A DNA stretch of 12,705 nt, taken from positions 1 to 12,705 of the forward strand of contig CBCPMX010000188.1 in the NCBI GenBank assembly GCA_965120355.1. The letters run 5' to 3'. The stretch is from CBCPMX01 sp965120355. GTDB lineage: Bacteria; Bacillota; Clostridia; Oscillospirales; Oscillospiraceae. Position 1 is the stretch's first letter, and each line of letters opens with the position of its first letter. The notes beneath the pieces are model-generated. The model had not been told where the DNA came from and did not search any database. It worked only from the letters and a program-made list of their open reading frames with translations. The position numbers and the translations under genes were made by a program. Positions 6,518-12,705 of this stretch are shown piece after piece.

Positions 6518-7228
6518 ATGACGGACGCTGACAAAGTGTATAAGCATTCCGTAGTTCATTTAATTCTCTGTATACTGATGTGCCTTTTATTATGCGCATT
6601 ATCAGGTTGCGCAACTACGGAAGTTGTGGAAACTCAAGGAGATGGGCTTGATGCGGGTTTTACTTTCGATGAAGCTCACCAGCGAGACGTGGGACTACTG
6701 ATTGCGCCATCTGATTCTGTAAAAATAGAAACCGACCTAAGCCTATTATTCGGTGAAAATATGATGACAGCAATAAGTGAATCACTGTCGAATCTATCCC
6801 TGACATCAACTGAAGCAATGGTGGTATACAATTCGGATGGTACTTTGCGGTATGGGGCTAGTCTTGTATATCTGTCTGATGAAGACGACAACCTTTCATT
6901 GGAAATCTCCTTAAATCCAGATGGAAGCGTGATCACAGGGAATTACTATTATATTGATGAGGATCCTTATGTCGACACTTCCTCTGAGAAATTTGGAAAA
7001 CAGTTGGAAACAATCCCCGACTTTATCAAGCCCAACAATATCATCGGTGACGTGGACGTATGGCTTGGGCACACTGTGCAATATGGGGCAGATGAGCAAG
7101 GAAACAAGATCGAATTGGATGTCTTTGTGGGATCATTTTCTTTGTCAAATAATAACTATGTTGTGGAGTCCATTGGCTTAAGTCAGACAGAATTTCTTGA
7201 AGTTGTATTTGCGATGCTAACAAGTTAG
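6518..7228 (+). CDS. Lipoprotein of unknown function
   Basis: A 236-residue lipoprotein. After a basic N-region and a hydrophobic stretch (HLILCILMCLLLCA) comes the lipobox LSGC, with C31 as the lipidated residue, so the protein should be anchored on the outer face of the membrane. The mature part alternates acidic, beta-prone segments (VYNSDGTLRYGASLVYLSD, LSLEISLNPDGSVITGNYYY) with a C-terminal block FVGSFSLSNNNYVVESIGLS that loosely recalls sensor domains of anti-sigma proteins; I assign no family. ATG 6518 is preferred over ATG 6506, which abuts the AGGAG at 6501-6505; the 12-base spacing for 6518 is long, so the start is uncertain by four residues. It lies 40 bases after the metalloprotease and is probably cotranscribed. 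It may be a chaperone, inhibitor or substrate of that enzyme; that is speculation. Confidence 0.75.
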   Translation: MTDADKVYKHSVVHLILCILMCLLLCALSGCATTEVVETQGDGLDAGFTFDEAHQRDVGLLIAPSDSVKIETDLSLLFGENMMTAISESLSNLSLTSTEAMVVYNSDGTLRYGASLVYLSDEDDNLSLEISLNPDGSVITGNYYYIDEDPYVDTSSEKFGKQLETIPDFIKPNNIIGDVDVWLGHTVQYGADEQGNKIELDVFVGSFSLSNNNYVVESIGLSQTEFLEVVFAMLTS

Positions 7229-7246
7229 ATAGTCGCCGCAATTGCC

Positions 7247-7264
7247 TGAAGCGAAACTTCATTT
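7247..7264 (+). terminator. Weak hairpin after the lipoprotein gene
   Basis: TGAAG (7247-7251) and CTTCA (7257-7261) form a 5-bp stem with a CGAAA loop, followed by TTTC. It could end the metalloprotease-lipoprotein transcript, but the stem is short and AT-rich. Confidence 0.3.
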
Positions 7265-7272
7265 CACATAAG

Positions 7273-7383
7273 ATGTTCACTATACGAGACTATGTACCTC
7301 TGTATCTCCAATATCATGACAAACTGGTGTGGGAAGCATACCGGTTGACGGGCTGCATAGAGGGAAAGGAGAAACTGCCATGA
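7273..7383 (+). pseudogene. Remnant of a second ECF sigma-factor gene (36-aa frame)
   Basis: Bases 7301-7347 match 3232-3278 of the intact sigma gene at 46 of 47 positions, and the one difference (AAG versus AAA, Lys) is silent. The remnant keeps the reading frame: from ATG 7273 it reads through YLQYHDKLVWEAYRL, then TGCIEGKEKLP, and stops at TGA 7381-7383, overlapping the ATG of the next gene. Similarity fades after the match (RLVGSV versus RLTGCI), so it looks like part of a paralogous gene that lost its ends, not a fresh copy. All of sigma-4 is missing, so it cannot be a sigma factor. No good ribosome binding site precedes ATG 7273. The frame might still serve as a coupled upstream peptide for the gene at 7380. 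Confidence 0.7.
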
Positions 7384-8447
7384 AATGCCGACGCGCATGC
7401 CCTGCCGGAACCCGCCGGAGTACCTGCGTTTGGATTGTGGCGGCCATCCTGGCCTTGGCGGCGCTGGGCGTATTGGCCTGTTTCATGGGCAATCCGGCGG
7501 ACCAACAGGCCGAAGAAGCGGCTGAGGACACAGCACATCCATTTTCGGACAACGGATGGATTGACCAGGTGTTTGAAACAGAGGATGGCCTGTACTGCCT
7601 GAAAGCGCTGGGGGCAGACTTGGCAGCGGGTCGGGGCCTTTACCGGCTGGAGCCGGAAGCGGAAACCGGGACGCTGGTGTGCTGCCTGTACGGGTATGAC
7701 GCCGTGTATGAAAACGGCTGTCTTTATTATGCAAATTACGAAACAAAAACCGAGATTATGGAATACCACATTGCCACGGGTCAGCTCCGCGTTTTGGCCG
7801 TTGTGCCAGAGTGCGACCGTGCGGCGGTGGGAATGGCAGCCGGTCAGAATCTGATTGTTGCGTCGCTTTGGTGTGATGCGCTGGACATTGTCCAGCGCCG
7901 CCAGTATTCTACGCTGGGCCTGGATGGAACACTAGGCAGCCAGTTGTGGAAGGCGCAGGAGAACGGGACGTTTTTATTTGTTGGGGCTTCCGATGACAGT
8001 GTGGTGTACATCGATCTTTCAGATCACCGGCTGTATGTACAGGCGCTTTTATCCGATCAGCGTGTGCTGCTGGAGGACGTTTACGCGGGCGGGTTCGGGC
8101 GCGCTTGCTTGGTGTACGGCGGTGCTTGCTACTACCCCAGTGAAACTGGACTTGTCCGCCGGATGGATTTGTCGGAACCCGGTCAGGGGGAAGACTTGGG
8201 GGAACGGCCCGGAAGCGGTCAGGCCATCTCCATCAAAGTCTTCCAGGACACGGTCTATGTGCTGTGGGGATTTCTCCGCAGCGCTGCGGTATATCGCCTG
8301 AGCGCCGATGGAAACGCTGTTTTGCTGACACAGCTGGCAGAGGCGGAGGATGCGGAAGCTGGGCTGGTGCGGGACTTCTGCGTTTGCAAGGACGGCGTGG
8401 TGTTTGTGAAACGAGATAAATATGCGTGGGTGCCTTTGGTGAACTGA
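7380..8447 (+). CDS. Membrane-anchored protein with a propeller-like repeat domain
   Basis: A 355-residue protein starting at ATG 7380, with AAAGGAG at 7365-7371; the frame is open from 7329 but without a site. A basic, Cys-containing N-terminus (MKCRRACPAGTRR) leads to a hydrophobic helix at about 16-36. This is either an uncleaved anchor or, given VLAC at 31-34, a lipoprotein signal. The long outside part has short repeated beta units of the kind GLYRLEPE, GCLYYANYETKTEIMEYH, HRLYVQALL and TVYVLWGFLRSAAVYRL, like DUF5050 or beta-propeller surface proteins. No catalytic motif is visible. It is GC-rich, unlike the AT-rich genes on both sides, and sits where an anti-sigma or sensor gene would be expected after the sigma remnant. 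Whether it ever regulated a sigma factor is inference. Confidence 0.72.
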   Translation: MKCRRACPAGTRRSTCVWIVAAILALAALGVLACFMGNPADQQAEEAAEDTAHPFSDNGWIDQVFETEDGLYCLKALGADLAAGRGLYRLEPEAETGTLVCCLYGYDAVYENGCLYYANYETKTEIMEYHIATGQLRVLAVVPECDRAAVGMAAGQNLIVASLWCDALDIVQRRQYSTLGLDGTLGSQLWKAQENGTFLFVGASDDSVVYIDLSDHRLYVQALLSDQRVLLEDVYAGGFGRACLVYGGACYYPSETGLVRRMDLSEPGQGEDLGERPGSGQAISIKVFQDTVYVLWGFLRSAAVYRLSADGNAVLLTQLAEAEDAEAGLVRDFCVCKDGVVFVKRDKYAWVPLVN

Positions 8448-8462
8448 TAGGAGGAAATCTAG

Positions 8463-8771
8463 TTGATAGCTGATACATTGGCAAATGCCCAAATTCTACT
8501 TGCCGGTATTTCGGAGGATCCAGAGGAGTATGGAATTGATTTTGCCGATTTATCCAGTCTTGAACTGGGAGCACAAATTCCGACCTATGTTGCTGAAGAT
8601 GGCGAGTTGAAAGACGCTGATAGTTATCTATACCCGCTTTATTCGGATGGGAGACTCATTGCTTTTATTACGTCGTTTTATGTTGATGAAATCCTTGAAT
8701 CAATGATTTCGAGCGACTTGACTGACGAGATTTCTGCACTGGCTGATATAGAGGATGCGATATGTGAATAG
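8463..8771 (+). pseudogene. N-terminal fragment of a secreted C39/papain-like cysteine peptidase
   Basis: A 102-codon frame from TTG 8463, with AGGAGG at 8449-8454 after the preceding gene's stop. Residues such as LELGAQIPTYVAEDGEL and YLYPLYSDGRLIAFIT match the pro or N-terminal part common in secreted papain/C39-like peptidases of Clostridia. The signal peptide is missing: an in-frame TAG at 8460-8462 directly precedes the start. The catalytic-Cys region that should follow is absent; the frame ends at TAG shortly after IEDAICE. Together with the next entry it reads as one gene that lost its 5' end and its middle. Family assignment rests on pattern recognition and is moderate. Confidence 0.5.
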
Positions 8772-8958
8772 CAGTGCAGACAGTGCCCATGCATGTGTGC
8801 TTAGAGCAATCAATACGTCATCCCATTACTTTTCCATAATGAACCCGGGAACAGGGAAATATGAGGGATACACAAACTCATCAGGTTCATATTCTATCAG
8901 TTATAATAGTGATATATTTTCACTTAAGAAATGGGGGTATTATCTCTATTTATACTAA
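8755..8958 (+). pseudogene. C-terminal fragment of the same cysteine-peptidase-like gene
   Basis: A 67-codon frame in a different phase, overlapping the end of the previous fragment. AHACVLRAIN, then YFSIMNPGTGKYEGYTN and SYSISY, fit the end of papain/C39-like peptidases, in which the catalytic His lies in an HAxxL strand followed by a NP-Tg-ky turn. The Cys half of the active site is not encoded in either fragment, so no active peptidase can be made. The ATG at 8755 has no ribosome binding site of its own. The fragment ends at TAA 8956-8958. Confidence 0.5.
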
Positions 8959-9055
8959 ACATTGGATATATAGAGGGGCGTTATTGGCGCTGCTGTCTGT
9001 GTTTGCATTTGGATGCATGGCGTGTTCCTCCAAAAGTGACGAGGTATTAATCTGA
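8957..9055 (+). pseudogene. 5' part of a broken lipoprotein gene (signal peptide)
   Basis: The frame KHWIYRGALLALLSVFAFGCMACSSKSDEVLI encodes a typical lipoprotein signal: two basic residues, a hydrophobic core and a lipobox-like FGC or MAC. It ends at TGA 9053-9055. No ATG/GTG/TTG with a ribosome binding site is in place; the frame is merely open upstream inside the peptidase fragment. The original start has probably been lost. The 3' part continues in the same frame after the TGA. Confidence 0.5.
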
Positions 9056-9058
9056 GAT

Positions 9059-9448
9059 GTGATTGATATTTGTGCAATCGATATTGATTATATTATGATT
9101 AGTCCAGAAGTGTATTACCTTGACGATGATGGCTGTGATACGTCAGAAGGTCTTTGGATCACGGTAGATGATACAAGTGTTGTAGAGCAGATATGCGAGC
9201 TGATCAGCAATATACCAGTGACGGATGTCTCTGAACAAGGGCCGCTTGAAGGTGGAGGGCCTCGTTATGTTGTTCTGTTTACAAAGTCCGAAACGCCGTA
9301 CATTTTTAGATTTGTGGATGATCAACAGATGCAGATAGAAGACGTCCTTTATGCTTTTTGCGCACCTTTTGATTACAAAGCGAATCGATCGTTCTACGAA
9401 GAACTTGATGGCATCCTTGGTGATTATGAGTATGTCAATGTGGGATGA
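9059..9448 (+). pseudogene. 3' part of the broken lipoprotein gene
   Basis: A 129-codon frame from GTG 9059, in exactly the same phase as the lipoprotein signal peptide that ends at TGA 9053-9055, one codon earlier. The natural reading is a single lipoprotein gene interrupted by one nonsense codon. The region reads as a compact acidic domain: LWITVDDTSVVEQICELISNIP, then RYVVLFTKSETPYIFRFV and a helical end. This loosely resembles small lipoprotein domains such as DUF5301, but I am not certain. Without the signal it would be cytosolic and no ribosome binding site suits GTG 9059, so it is probably not expressed unless the TGA is read through. Confidence 0.5.
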
Positions 9449-9520
9449 TTGTGAATTTATGTAAGCTGTTAAACGGATCTGGCAAAAACATGAAATGCAA
9501 ACCAGAGCGAGAATATGAAC

Positions 9521-9556
9521 AGGCGGCACCGGCGTTGCCCGGCGCCGCCTTGTTTA
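9521..9556 (+). terminator. Intrinsic terminator after the decayed lipoprotein
   Basis: AGGCGGC (9521-9527) pairs with GCCGCCT (9544-9550). After one A-C mismatch CCGG pairs with CCGG, around a 6-base loop. TTGTTT follows, so it fits a factor-independent terminator closing the 7380-9448 segment. Confidence 0.65.
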
Positions 9557-9664
9557 CAACATCAGGCTGTCCGCTTATTGAAACTTTTCCAGAGACAGGG
9601 AAAACACTTGCCCGCTGGAACCGCTGGTGCTGCTCTGGGTATACGGTCAGTGGAGAAAAATCTC

Positions 9665-9700
9665 TTGAATGCGCAGCTTGACTTTTTACAATGTAATTGT
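9665..9700 (+). promoter_or_regulatory. Promoter with overlapping dyad operator
   Basis: TTGAAT (9665-9670) and TACAAT (9687-9692) are separated by 16 bases. The -10 lies inside a dyad, ACAAT-GTA-ATTGT (9688-9700), also readable as TTACA-A-TGTAA, which could be a repressor site. The nearest supported gene downstream is clpC, more than 500 bases away. Confidence 0.4.
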
Positions 9701-9916
9701 CCACTCTGAGCTGCGGGTTTCCGAGATCCTTTCTGTTGTAGCTGTAACGCTTTCCACCCGCGTTTTTAGGGCGTCTGGTGATACAGGCAGCATATAAAGC
9801 AGGAACGCAAAGGGAGAGATGCTGCTGCAACAGTATGCAGGGACTGTGGGCGGCGGCCGTTTTTTAGAAAAAGTCAGAAGAATTTCCGGCCTGTGTTTGG
9901 CTGGTTCCGAAGCGTT

Positions 9917-9960
9917 CTATGCGGCGGCGCGAGCCTGCCGCCGCCAACAGCGGCGCATAG
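9917..9960 (+). repeat. Two-tier GC-rich hairpin in the clpC leader region
   Basis: CTATGC (9917-9922) pairs with GCATAG (9955-9960), enclosing a second stem GGCGGC (9923-9928) with GCCGCC (9937-9942 or 9940-9945). No T-run follows. It may be a structured leader element if the promoter near 9665 makes the clpC transcript. Confidence 0.4.
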
Positions 9961-10153
9961 GTTGTTTCGCGCACCGGATGTTCATCCAGAAGGGAAAACA
10001 AAATAGAATAAAATTGAAAATAGTTGTCCAAACTGGAGTCCATAAGGGAAGCGTAAAATTTTCCGGCAAGGGCTGTGTGTAAGAGCGTTTGGCTCAAATA
10101 GAGGTTTGGAGCTGGAGAACTGCTGAGGAAGTCTCACAATATTCAAATCAATG

Positions 10154-10170
10154 CCGGCGCAAAGCGCCGG
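10154..10170 (+). repeat. Hairpin upstream of the clpC ribosome binding site
   Basis: CCGGCGC-AAA-GCGCCGG is a perfect 7-bp stem, 42 bases before the GGAGG site of clpC. It lacks a T-run and could modulate translation or mRNA stability. Confidence 0.4.
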
Positions 10171-10223
10171 GCACAGCCGAATCCAGACCATTGGGGGAAT
10201 CCTGTAGCGATGGAGGTGGAGAA

Positions 10224-12587
10224 ATGGCGCACATACGCTTCGCGATGGGGACACAGCGAGTTTTGCGGCGGGCGCTGGGGGAAGCAAGAGAGCTGGGGCA
10301 CAGCTATGTAGGCAGCGAACATTTGCTGTTGGCGCTGTGTCAGGCGCCGGACCGGGCGGGACTTCTGCTGCGGGAGGCTGGCCTGGAACAGCGGCGGCTT
10401 CGGCAGACGCTGGAGCAGGAGGGCGACCTGGGGCATCCTGGGCTGCCGCTGGTGCAGGGTATGACGCCCAATGCACGGCTGGCAGTGGCCAGAGCGGCGG
10501 GAGAGTCGGCTCGATTGGGCCATGGGACGGTGCAGACGGAGCACTTGCTCATGGCATTGACACGGCTGCGCGACAGTACTGCCACCCGACTGCTGCGCAC
10601 CGGCGGCGCGGACATGGATATTCTGTTCTCGCAAGTATATCTGAGCCTGCAGCAACGGCGGCCTGCCGTTGAAACGGGCAGAAAGGAGGCGGCTGCTACG
10701 AAGCTGCTGGACCAATTTTGCGTCGATTTGACGGCGCAGGCAGAGCGGCTTGGCCCTGTGGTGGGCCGGGACAGGGAGTTGGACATGGTGCTCCGCATTC
10801 TCAGCCGCAAAACAAAAAACAACCCGGCCCTGGTGGGGGAGCCGGGGGTCGGGAAGACTGCCATTGCCGAGGGTTTGGCCATGCGGCTGGCGTCGGGACA
10901 GGTACCGCCGGTTTTGACGGGCCGGCGGCTGGTGGCGTTGGACATGGCCTCCATGGTGGCTGGGACGAAGTACCGCGGCGAATTTGAAGAGCGTATTCGT
11001 GAGATTTTGGATGAGGTGCGGCGTGCGGGGAACATCATCCTGTTCATTGACGAGCTGCACACCATTATGGGCGCCGGTTCTGCCGAGGGCGCCATCGATG
11101 CGGCCAACATTCTCAAGCCGGCCCTGGGCCGCGGTGAGATCCAGATTGTCGGCGCCACTACCACGGCGGAGTATACCCGCCATATTGAAAAAGATGCGGC
11201 TCTGTGCCGCCGGTTCCGGCGTGTGCCGGTGGAGGAGCCGTCTCAAGAGACGGCAGAGATCATTTTGAAGGGCCTTCGGCCCGGGCTGGAGCGTCATCAC
11301 GGCGTGCAGATTACCGACGAAGCGCTTCATGCGGCGGTGGCGCTGTCCTGCCGCTACTTATCTGGACGGTATCTGCCGGATAAGGCGGTAGATCTATTGG
11401 ATGAAGGCGCTGCCAGAACGCGGATGCAGGTTTCGCGCAGCGGCGCGGATACTGCGGAGCAGCAGACCATGGAGCTGGACCGTCAGCTGCAGGCTGCCGT
11501 GAAGGCCAACCGGTTTGAACAGGCGGCAGCGCTGCGAGACAGGCTGGATGGGCTTCGCCGCCGCAGCCGGCGGGACAGCGCCAGACAGGTGACGGCGCAA
11601 TGTATCGCATCGGTGGTATCCGATCAGACGGGCATTCCGGCAACTCGCCTCACAGGAAGCGAGTCCCAGCGGCTGCTGGCACTGGAGCAGACGCTCTCCC
11701 AGCAGGTCATCGGGCAGGAGGAAGCGGTCCATGCCGTGGCAGCGGCGGTCCGCCGTGGACGTTCCGGACTGGCAGACCCGCGGCGGCCATTGGCGTCGCT
11801 TCTGTTCACTGGCCCGACTGGTGTAGGCAAGACAGAGCTTTGCCGGGCACTGGCAGAGGTGGTCTATGGCAGCCGTGACGCCATGATCCGCATTGATATG
11901 TCGGAATTCATGGAGCAGCACACCGTATCCCGGCTCATCGGTGCGCCGCCGGGGTATGTGGGCTGTGGAGAAGGCGGGGAACTGACGGAAAAAGTCCGGC
12001 AGCGCCCCTATTCTCTGGTGTTGCTGGACGAGATTGAGAAGGCGCATCGGGATGTGACGGCGCTGCTGCTGCAGATCCTGGAGGATGGCGTTCTGACCGA
12101 CTCCATGGGGCGTTCTGCTGATTTCCGCCACACCATGGTGGTGATGACATCAAACCTGGGCTCCGTAGAGGCGGCGCAGCGGGGCAGTGGCTTAGGGTTT
12201 TCGCCGGAAGCCGGCAATGCCCAAGGACGGGTGATGTCACGGCTGCGGGAATATTTCAGTCCGGAACTGCTGGGGCGTATCGACAAAGTGGCGGTGTTCC
12301 GCCCGTTGGACCGGGCGGCGCTGGAGCGTATCGCCGCGGGACTTTTGGATCAGACAGTCCAGCGGGCAGCGCAGGCGGGGGTGACGCTGTCTGTTGCTCC
12401 GGAAGCTGCGGCGGTTCTGGCAGCCCAAGCGGAACGAGACGCCGCCGGCGCTCGTGCTCTGCGCCGTCTGGTGCGTACCCAGGTGGATGAGCCTTTGGCG
12501 GAGGCTGTCCTGCGGGAGGGGAACGCTTCCAGAACCGTGCTGCCGGGGCCGGACGGCGGACTGATCTTGCAGCGGCCGGCGCAATGA
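10224..12587 (+). CDS. clpC: ClpC, AAA+ unfoldase subunit of the ClpCP protease
   Basis: A 787-residue HSP100 protein that uses ATP to unfold proteins and feed them to ClpP. The start is ATG 10224 with GGAGG at 10212-10216; the frame is open from TTG 10089 but the added residues are not part of the family. Domains in order: two Clp_N repeats within about 1-145 (LGHSYVGSEHLLLAL, LGHGTVQTEHLLMAL); the first AAA+ module with Walker A GEPGVGKT near 205-212 and Walker B LFIDE at 273-277; a UVR-type middle segment near 420-445 (KANRFEQAAALRDRL), typical of ClpC and not of ClpA or ClpB; the second AAA+ module with GPTGVGKTE from 530 and LLDEIEKAH from 600; and a ClpP-docking loop LGF at 657-659. All ATPase motifs are intact. 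Length is slightly below the usual 810. No ctsR, mcsA or mcsB precedes it here. Confidence 0.93.
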   Translation: MAHIRFAMGTQRVLRRALGEARELGHSYVGSEHLLLALCQAPDRAGLLLREAGLEQRRLRQTLEQEGDLGHPGLPLVQGMTPNARLAVARAAGESARLGHGTVQTEHLLMALTRLRDSTATRLLRTGGADMDILFSQVYLSLQQRRPAVETGRKEAAATKLLDQFCVDLTAQAERLGPVVGRDRELDMVLRILSRKTKNNPALVGEPGVGKTAIAEGLAMRLASGQVPPVLTGRRLVALDMASMVAGTKYRGEFEERIREILDEVRRAGNIILFIDELHTIMGAGSAEGAIDAANILKPALGRGEIQIVGATTTAEYTRHIEKDAALCRRFRRVPVEEPSQETAEIILKGLRPGLERHHGVQITDEALHAAVALSCRYLSGRYLPDKAVDLLDEGAARTRMQVSRSGADTAEQQTMELDRQLQAAVKANRFEQAAALRDRLDGLRRRSRRDSARQVTAQCIASVVSDQTGIPATRLTGSESQRLLALEQTLSQQVIGQEEAVHAVAAAVRRGRSGLADPRRPLASLLFTGPTGVGKTELCRALAEVVYGSRDAMIRIDMSEFMEQHTVSRLIGAPPGYVGCGEGGELTEKVRQRPYSLVLLDEIEKAHRDVTALLLQILEDGVLTDSMGRSADFRHTMVVMTSNLGSVEAAQRGSGLGFSPEAGNAQGRVMSRLREYFSPELLGRIDKVAVFRPLDRAALERIAAGLLDQTVQRAAQAGVTLSVAPEAAAVLAAQAERDAAGARALRRLVRTQVDEPLAEAVLREGNASRTVLPGPDGGLILQRPAQ

Positions 12588-12591
12588 AACT

Positions 12592-12620
12592 CGCAATCCA
12601 TTGGGCGGCAATGGATTGCG
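12592..12620 (+). terminator. Inverted repeat after clpC
   Basis: CGCAATCCATT (12592-12602) and AATGGATTGCG (12610-12620) form a perfect 11-bp stem around GGGCGGC, just after the clpC stop. GCGTTAG follows, so there is no U-tract. It may mark the transcript end or protect the 3' end of the mRNA. Confidence 0.5.
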
Positions 12621-12637
12621 GCGTTAGAAGGAGGAAA

Positions 12638-12694
12638 ATGCGGGTTGCCTGCGCAAATGAAATTCAGCGCCCCAAGGCGGTGGCGCCGTTTTAG
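12638..12694 (+). CDS. Possible 18-aa leader peptide
   Basis: ATG 12638 has a strong AAGGAGG ribosome binding site (12628-12634) and opens a frame MRVACANEIQRPKAVAPF ending at TAG. A GCGCC/GGCGC hairpin followed by TTTT overlaps its end (12667-12691). This could be a leader peptide with an attenuator for a gene beyond the window, or simply chance. Confidence 0.3.
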   Translation: MRVACANEIQRPKAVAPF

Positions 12695-12705
12695 AGAAGG
12701 CGGCT

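Larger units (their letters stand above)
9449..10223. other. Long non-coding region before clpC
   Basis: There are 775 bases without a convincing gene. In order they hold a terminator (9521-9556), a promoter with an overlapping dyad (9665-9700), a two-tier GC-rich hairpin (9917-9960), weak promoter-like TTCATC-17-TAGAAT (9981-10009) and a small hairpin (10154-10170) near the clpC ribosome binding site. Open frames on both strands lack ribosome binding sites. I searched by eye for CtsR heptad repeats and a CIRCE element and saw neither. Confidence 0.5.

Noticed and set aside
9445..9681. Plus-strand frame of 78 codons after the broken lipoprotein
   Set aside because: It runs straight through the terminator hairpin, has no ribosome binding site and shows no protein-like composition.
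9435..9830. Minus-strand frame of 131 codons containing ITRRPKNAGGKRYSYNRKDLGN
   Set aside because: No ribosome binding site or known family. It crosses the terminator at 9521-9556 and the promoter at 9665. It could be a remnant, but the evidence is too thin.
9864..10097. Minus-strand frame of 77 codons in the clpC upstream region (contains FYASLMDSSLDNYFQFYSIL)
   Set aside because: It reads somewhat like a protein, but the TTG start lacks a ribosome binding site and I recognise no family. It also overlaps the structured hairpin. Not supported enough to list as a gene.
1871..10170. Recurring CCGGCGC-type hairpins at 1871, 9521 and 10154 as a dispersed repeat family
   Set aside because: Only the palindromic GC core is shared, and flanks and loops differ. 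Such short palindromes are expected by chance in GC-rich DNA.
10143..11330. Long minus-strand open frame (395 codons) opposite clpC, with others nearby
   Set aside because: It is a GC-rich shadow of clpC, whose + strand product has all expected motifs.
1..12705. CRISPR array, tRNA or rRNA genes, insertion sequence ends
   Set aside because: Looked for by eye on both strands. No regular spaced repeats, cloverleaf-like segments or transposase-like frames with terminal inverted repeats were found.

Overview
The window looks like chromosomal DNA of a gut-type Clostridia bacterium (Bacillota), probably in or near the Oscillospirales. This is inferred from the moderately high GC of the core genes, Gram-positive AGGAGG ribosome binding sites, GTG/TTG starts, a ClpC with a UVR motif, a DegV-family lipid-binding protein and an extracytoplasmic-function (ECF) sigma factor paired with a DUF4367-type membrane partner. 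No rRNA, tRNA, CRISPR array, transposase or integrase was seen.

Region 1 (1-2960) is a GC-rich + strand cluster. Two overlapping tiny membrane proteins (157-279 and 276-383) precede a radical SAM/SPASM-like enzyme (441-1817). A DegV-family protein (GTG start at 1969) follows, and a long hairpin at 2899-2955 closes the unit.

Region 2 (3088-7228) is a sigma-factor-controlled cell-surface locus. A near-consensus vegetative promoter (TTTACA-17-TATAAT) drives an ECF-like sigma factor (3198-3677). A single-pass DUF4367-like anti-sigma candidate (3739-4632) follows, and its stop overlaps the start of a small secreted protein (4629-5054). A separate strong promoter (5182-5209) serves a secreted metzincin-type metalloprotease (5404-6477), and a lipoprotein (6518-7228) follows. 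Base composition falls visibly from the secreted protein onward.

Region 3 (7273-9448) looks like a second, decayed version of the same layout. It has a 47-nt remnant of a sigma-factor gene (46/47 identical to 3232-3278), then an intact GC-rich membrane-anchored repeat protein (7380-8447). After that come the two ends of a papain/C39-like cysteine peptidase lacking its catalytic-Cys half (8463-8958), and a lipoprotein gene broken by an in-frame TGA (about 8957-9448). The repeated order sigma / membrane protein / secreted peptidase / lipoprotein is the most interesting feature of the window.

Region 4 (9449-12705) begins with about 775 bp of non-coding, structured DNA: a terminator, a promoter with a dyad and a two-tier GC-rich hairpin. 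It leads to a complete clpC (10224-12587) with no ctsR or mcsAB before it. After clpC come an inverted repeat and an 18-codon reading frame with a strong ribosome binding site. All supported genes are on the + strand.
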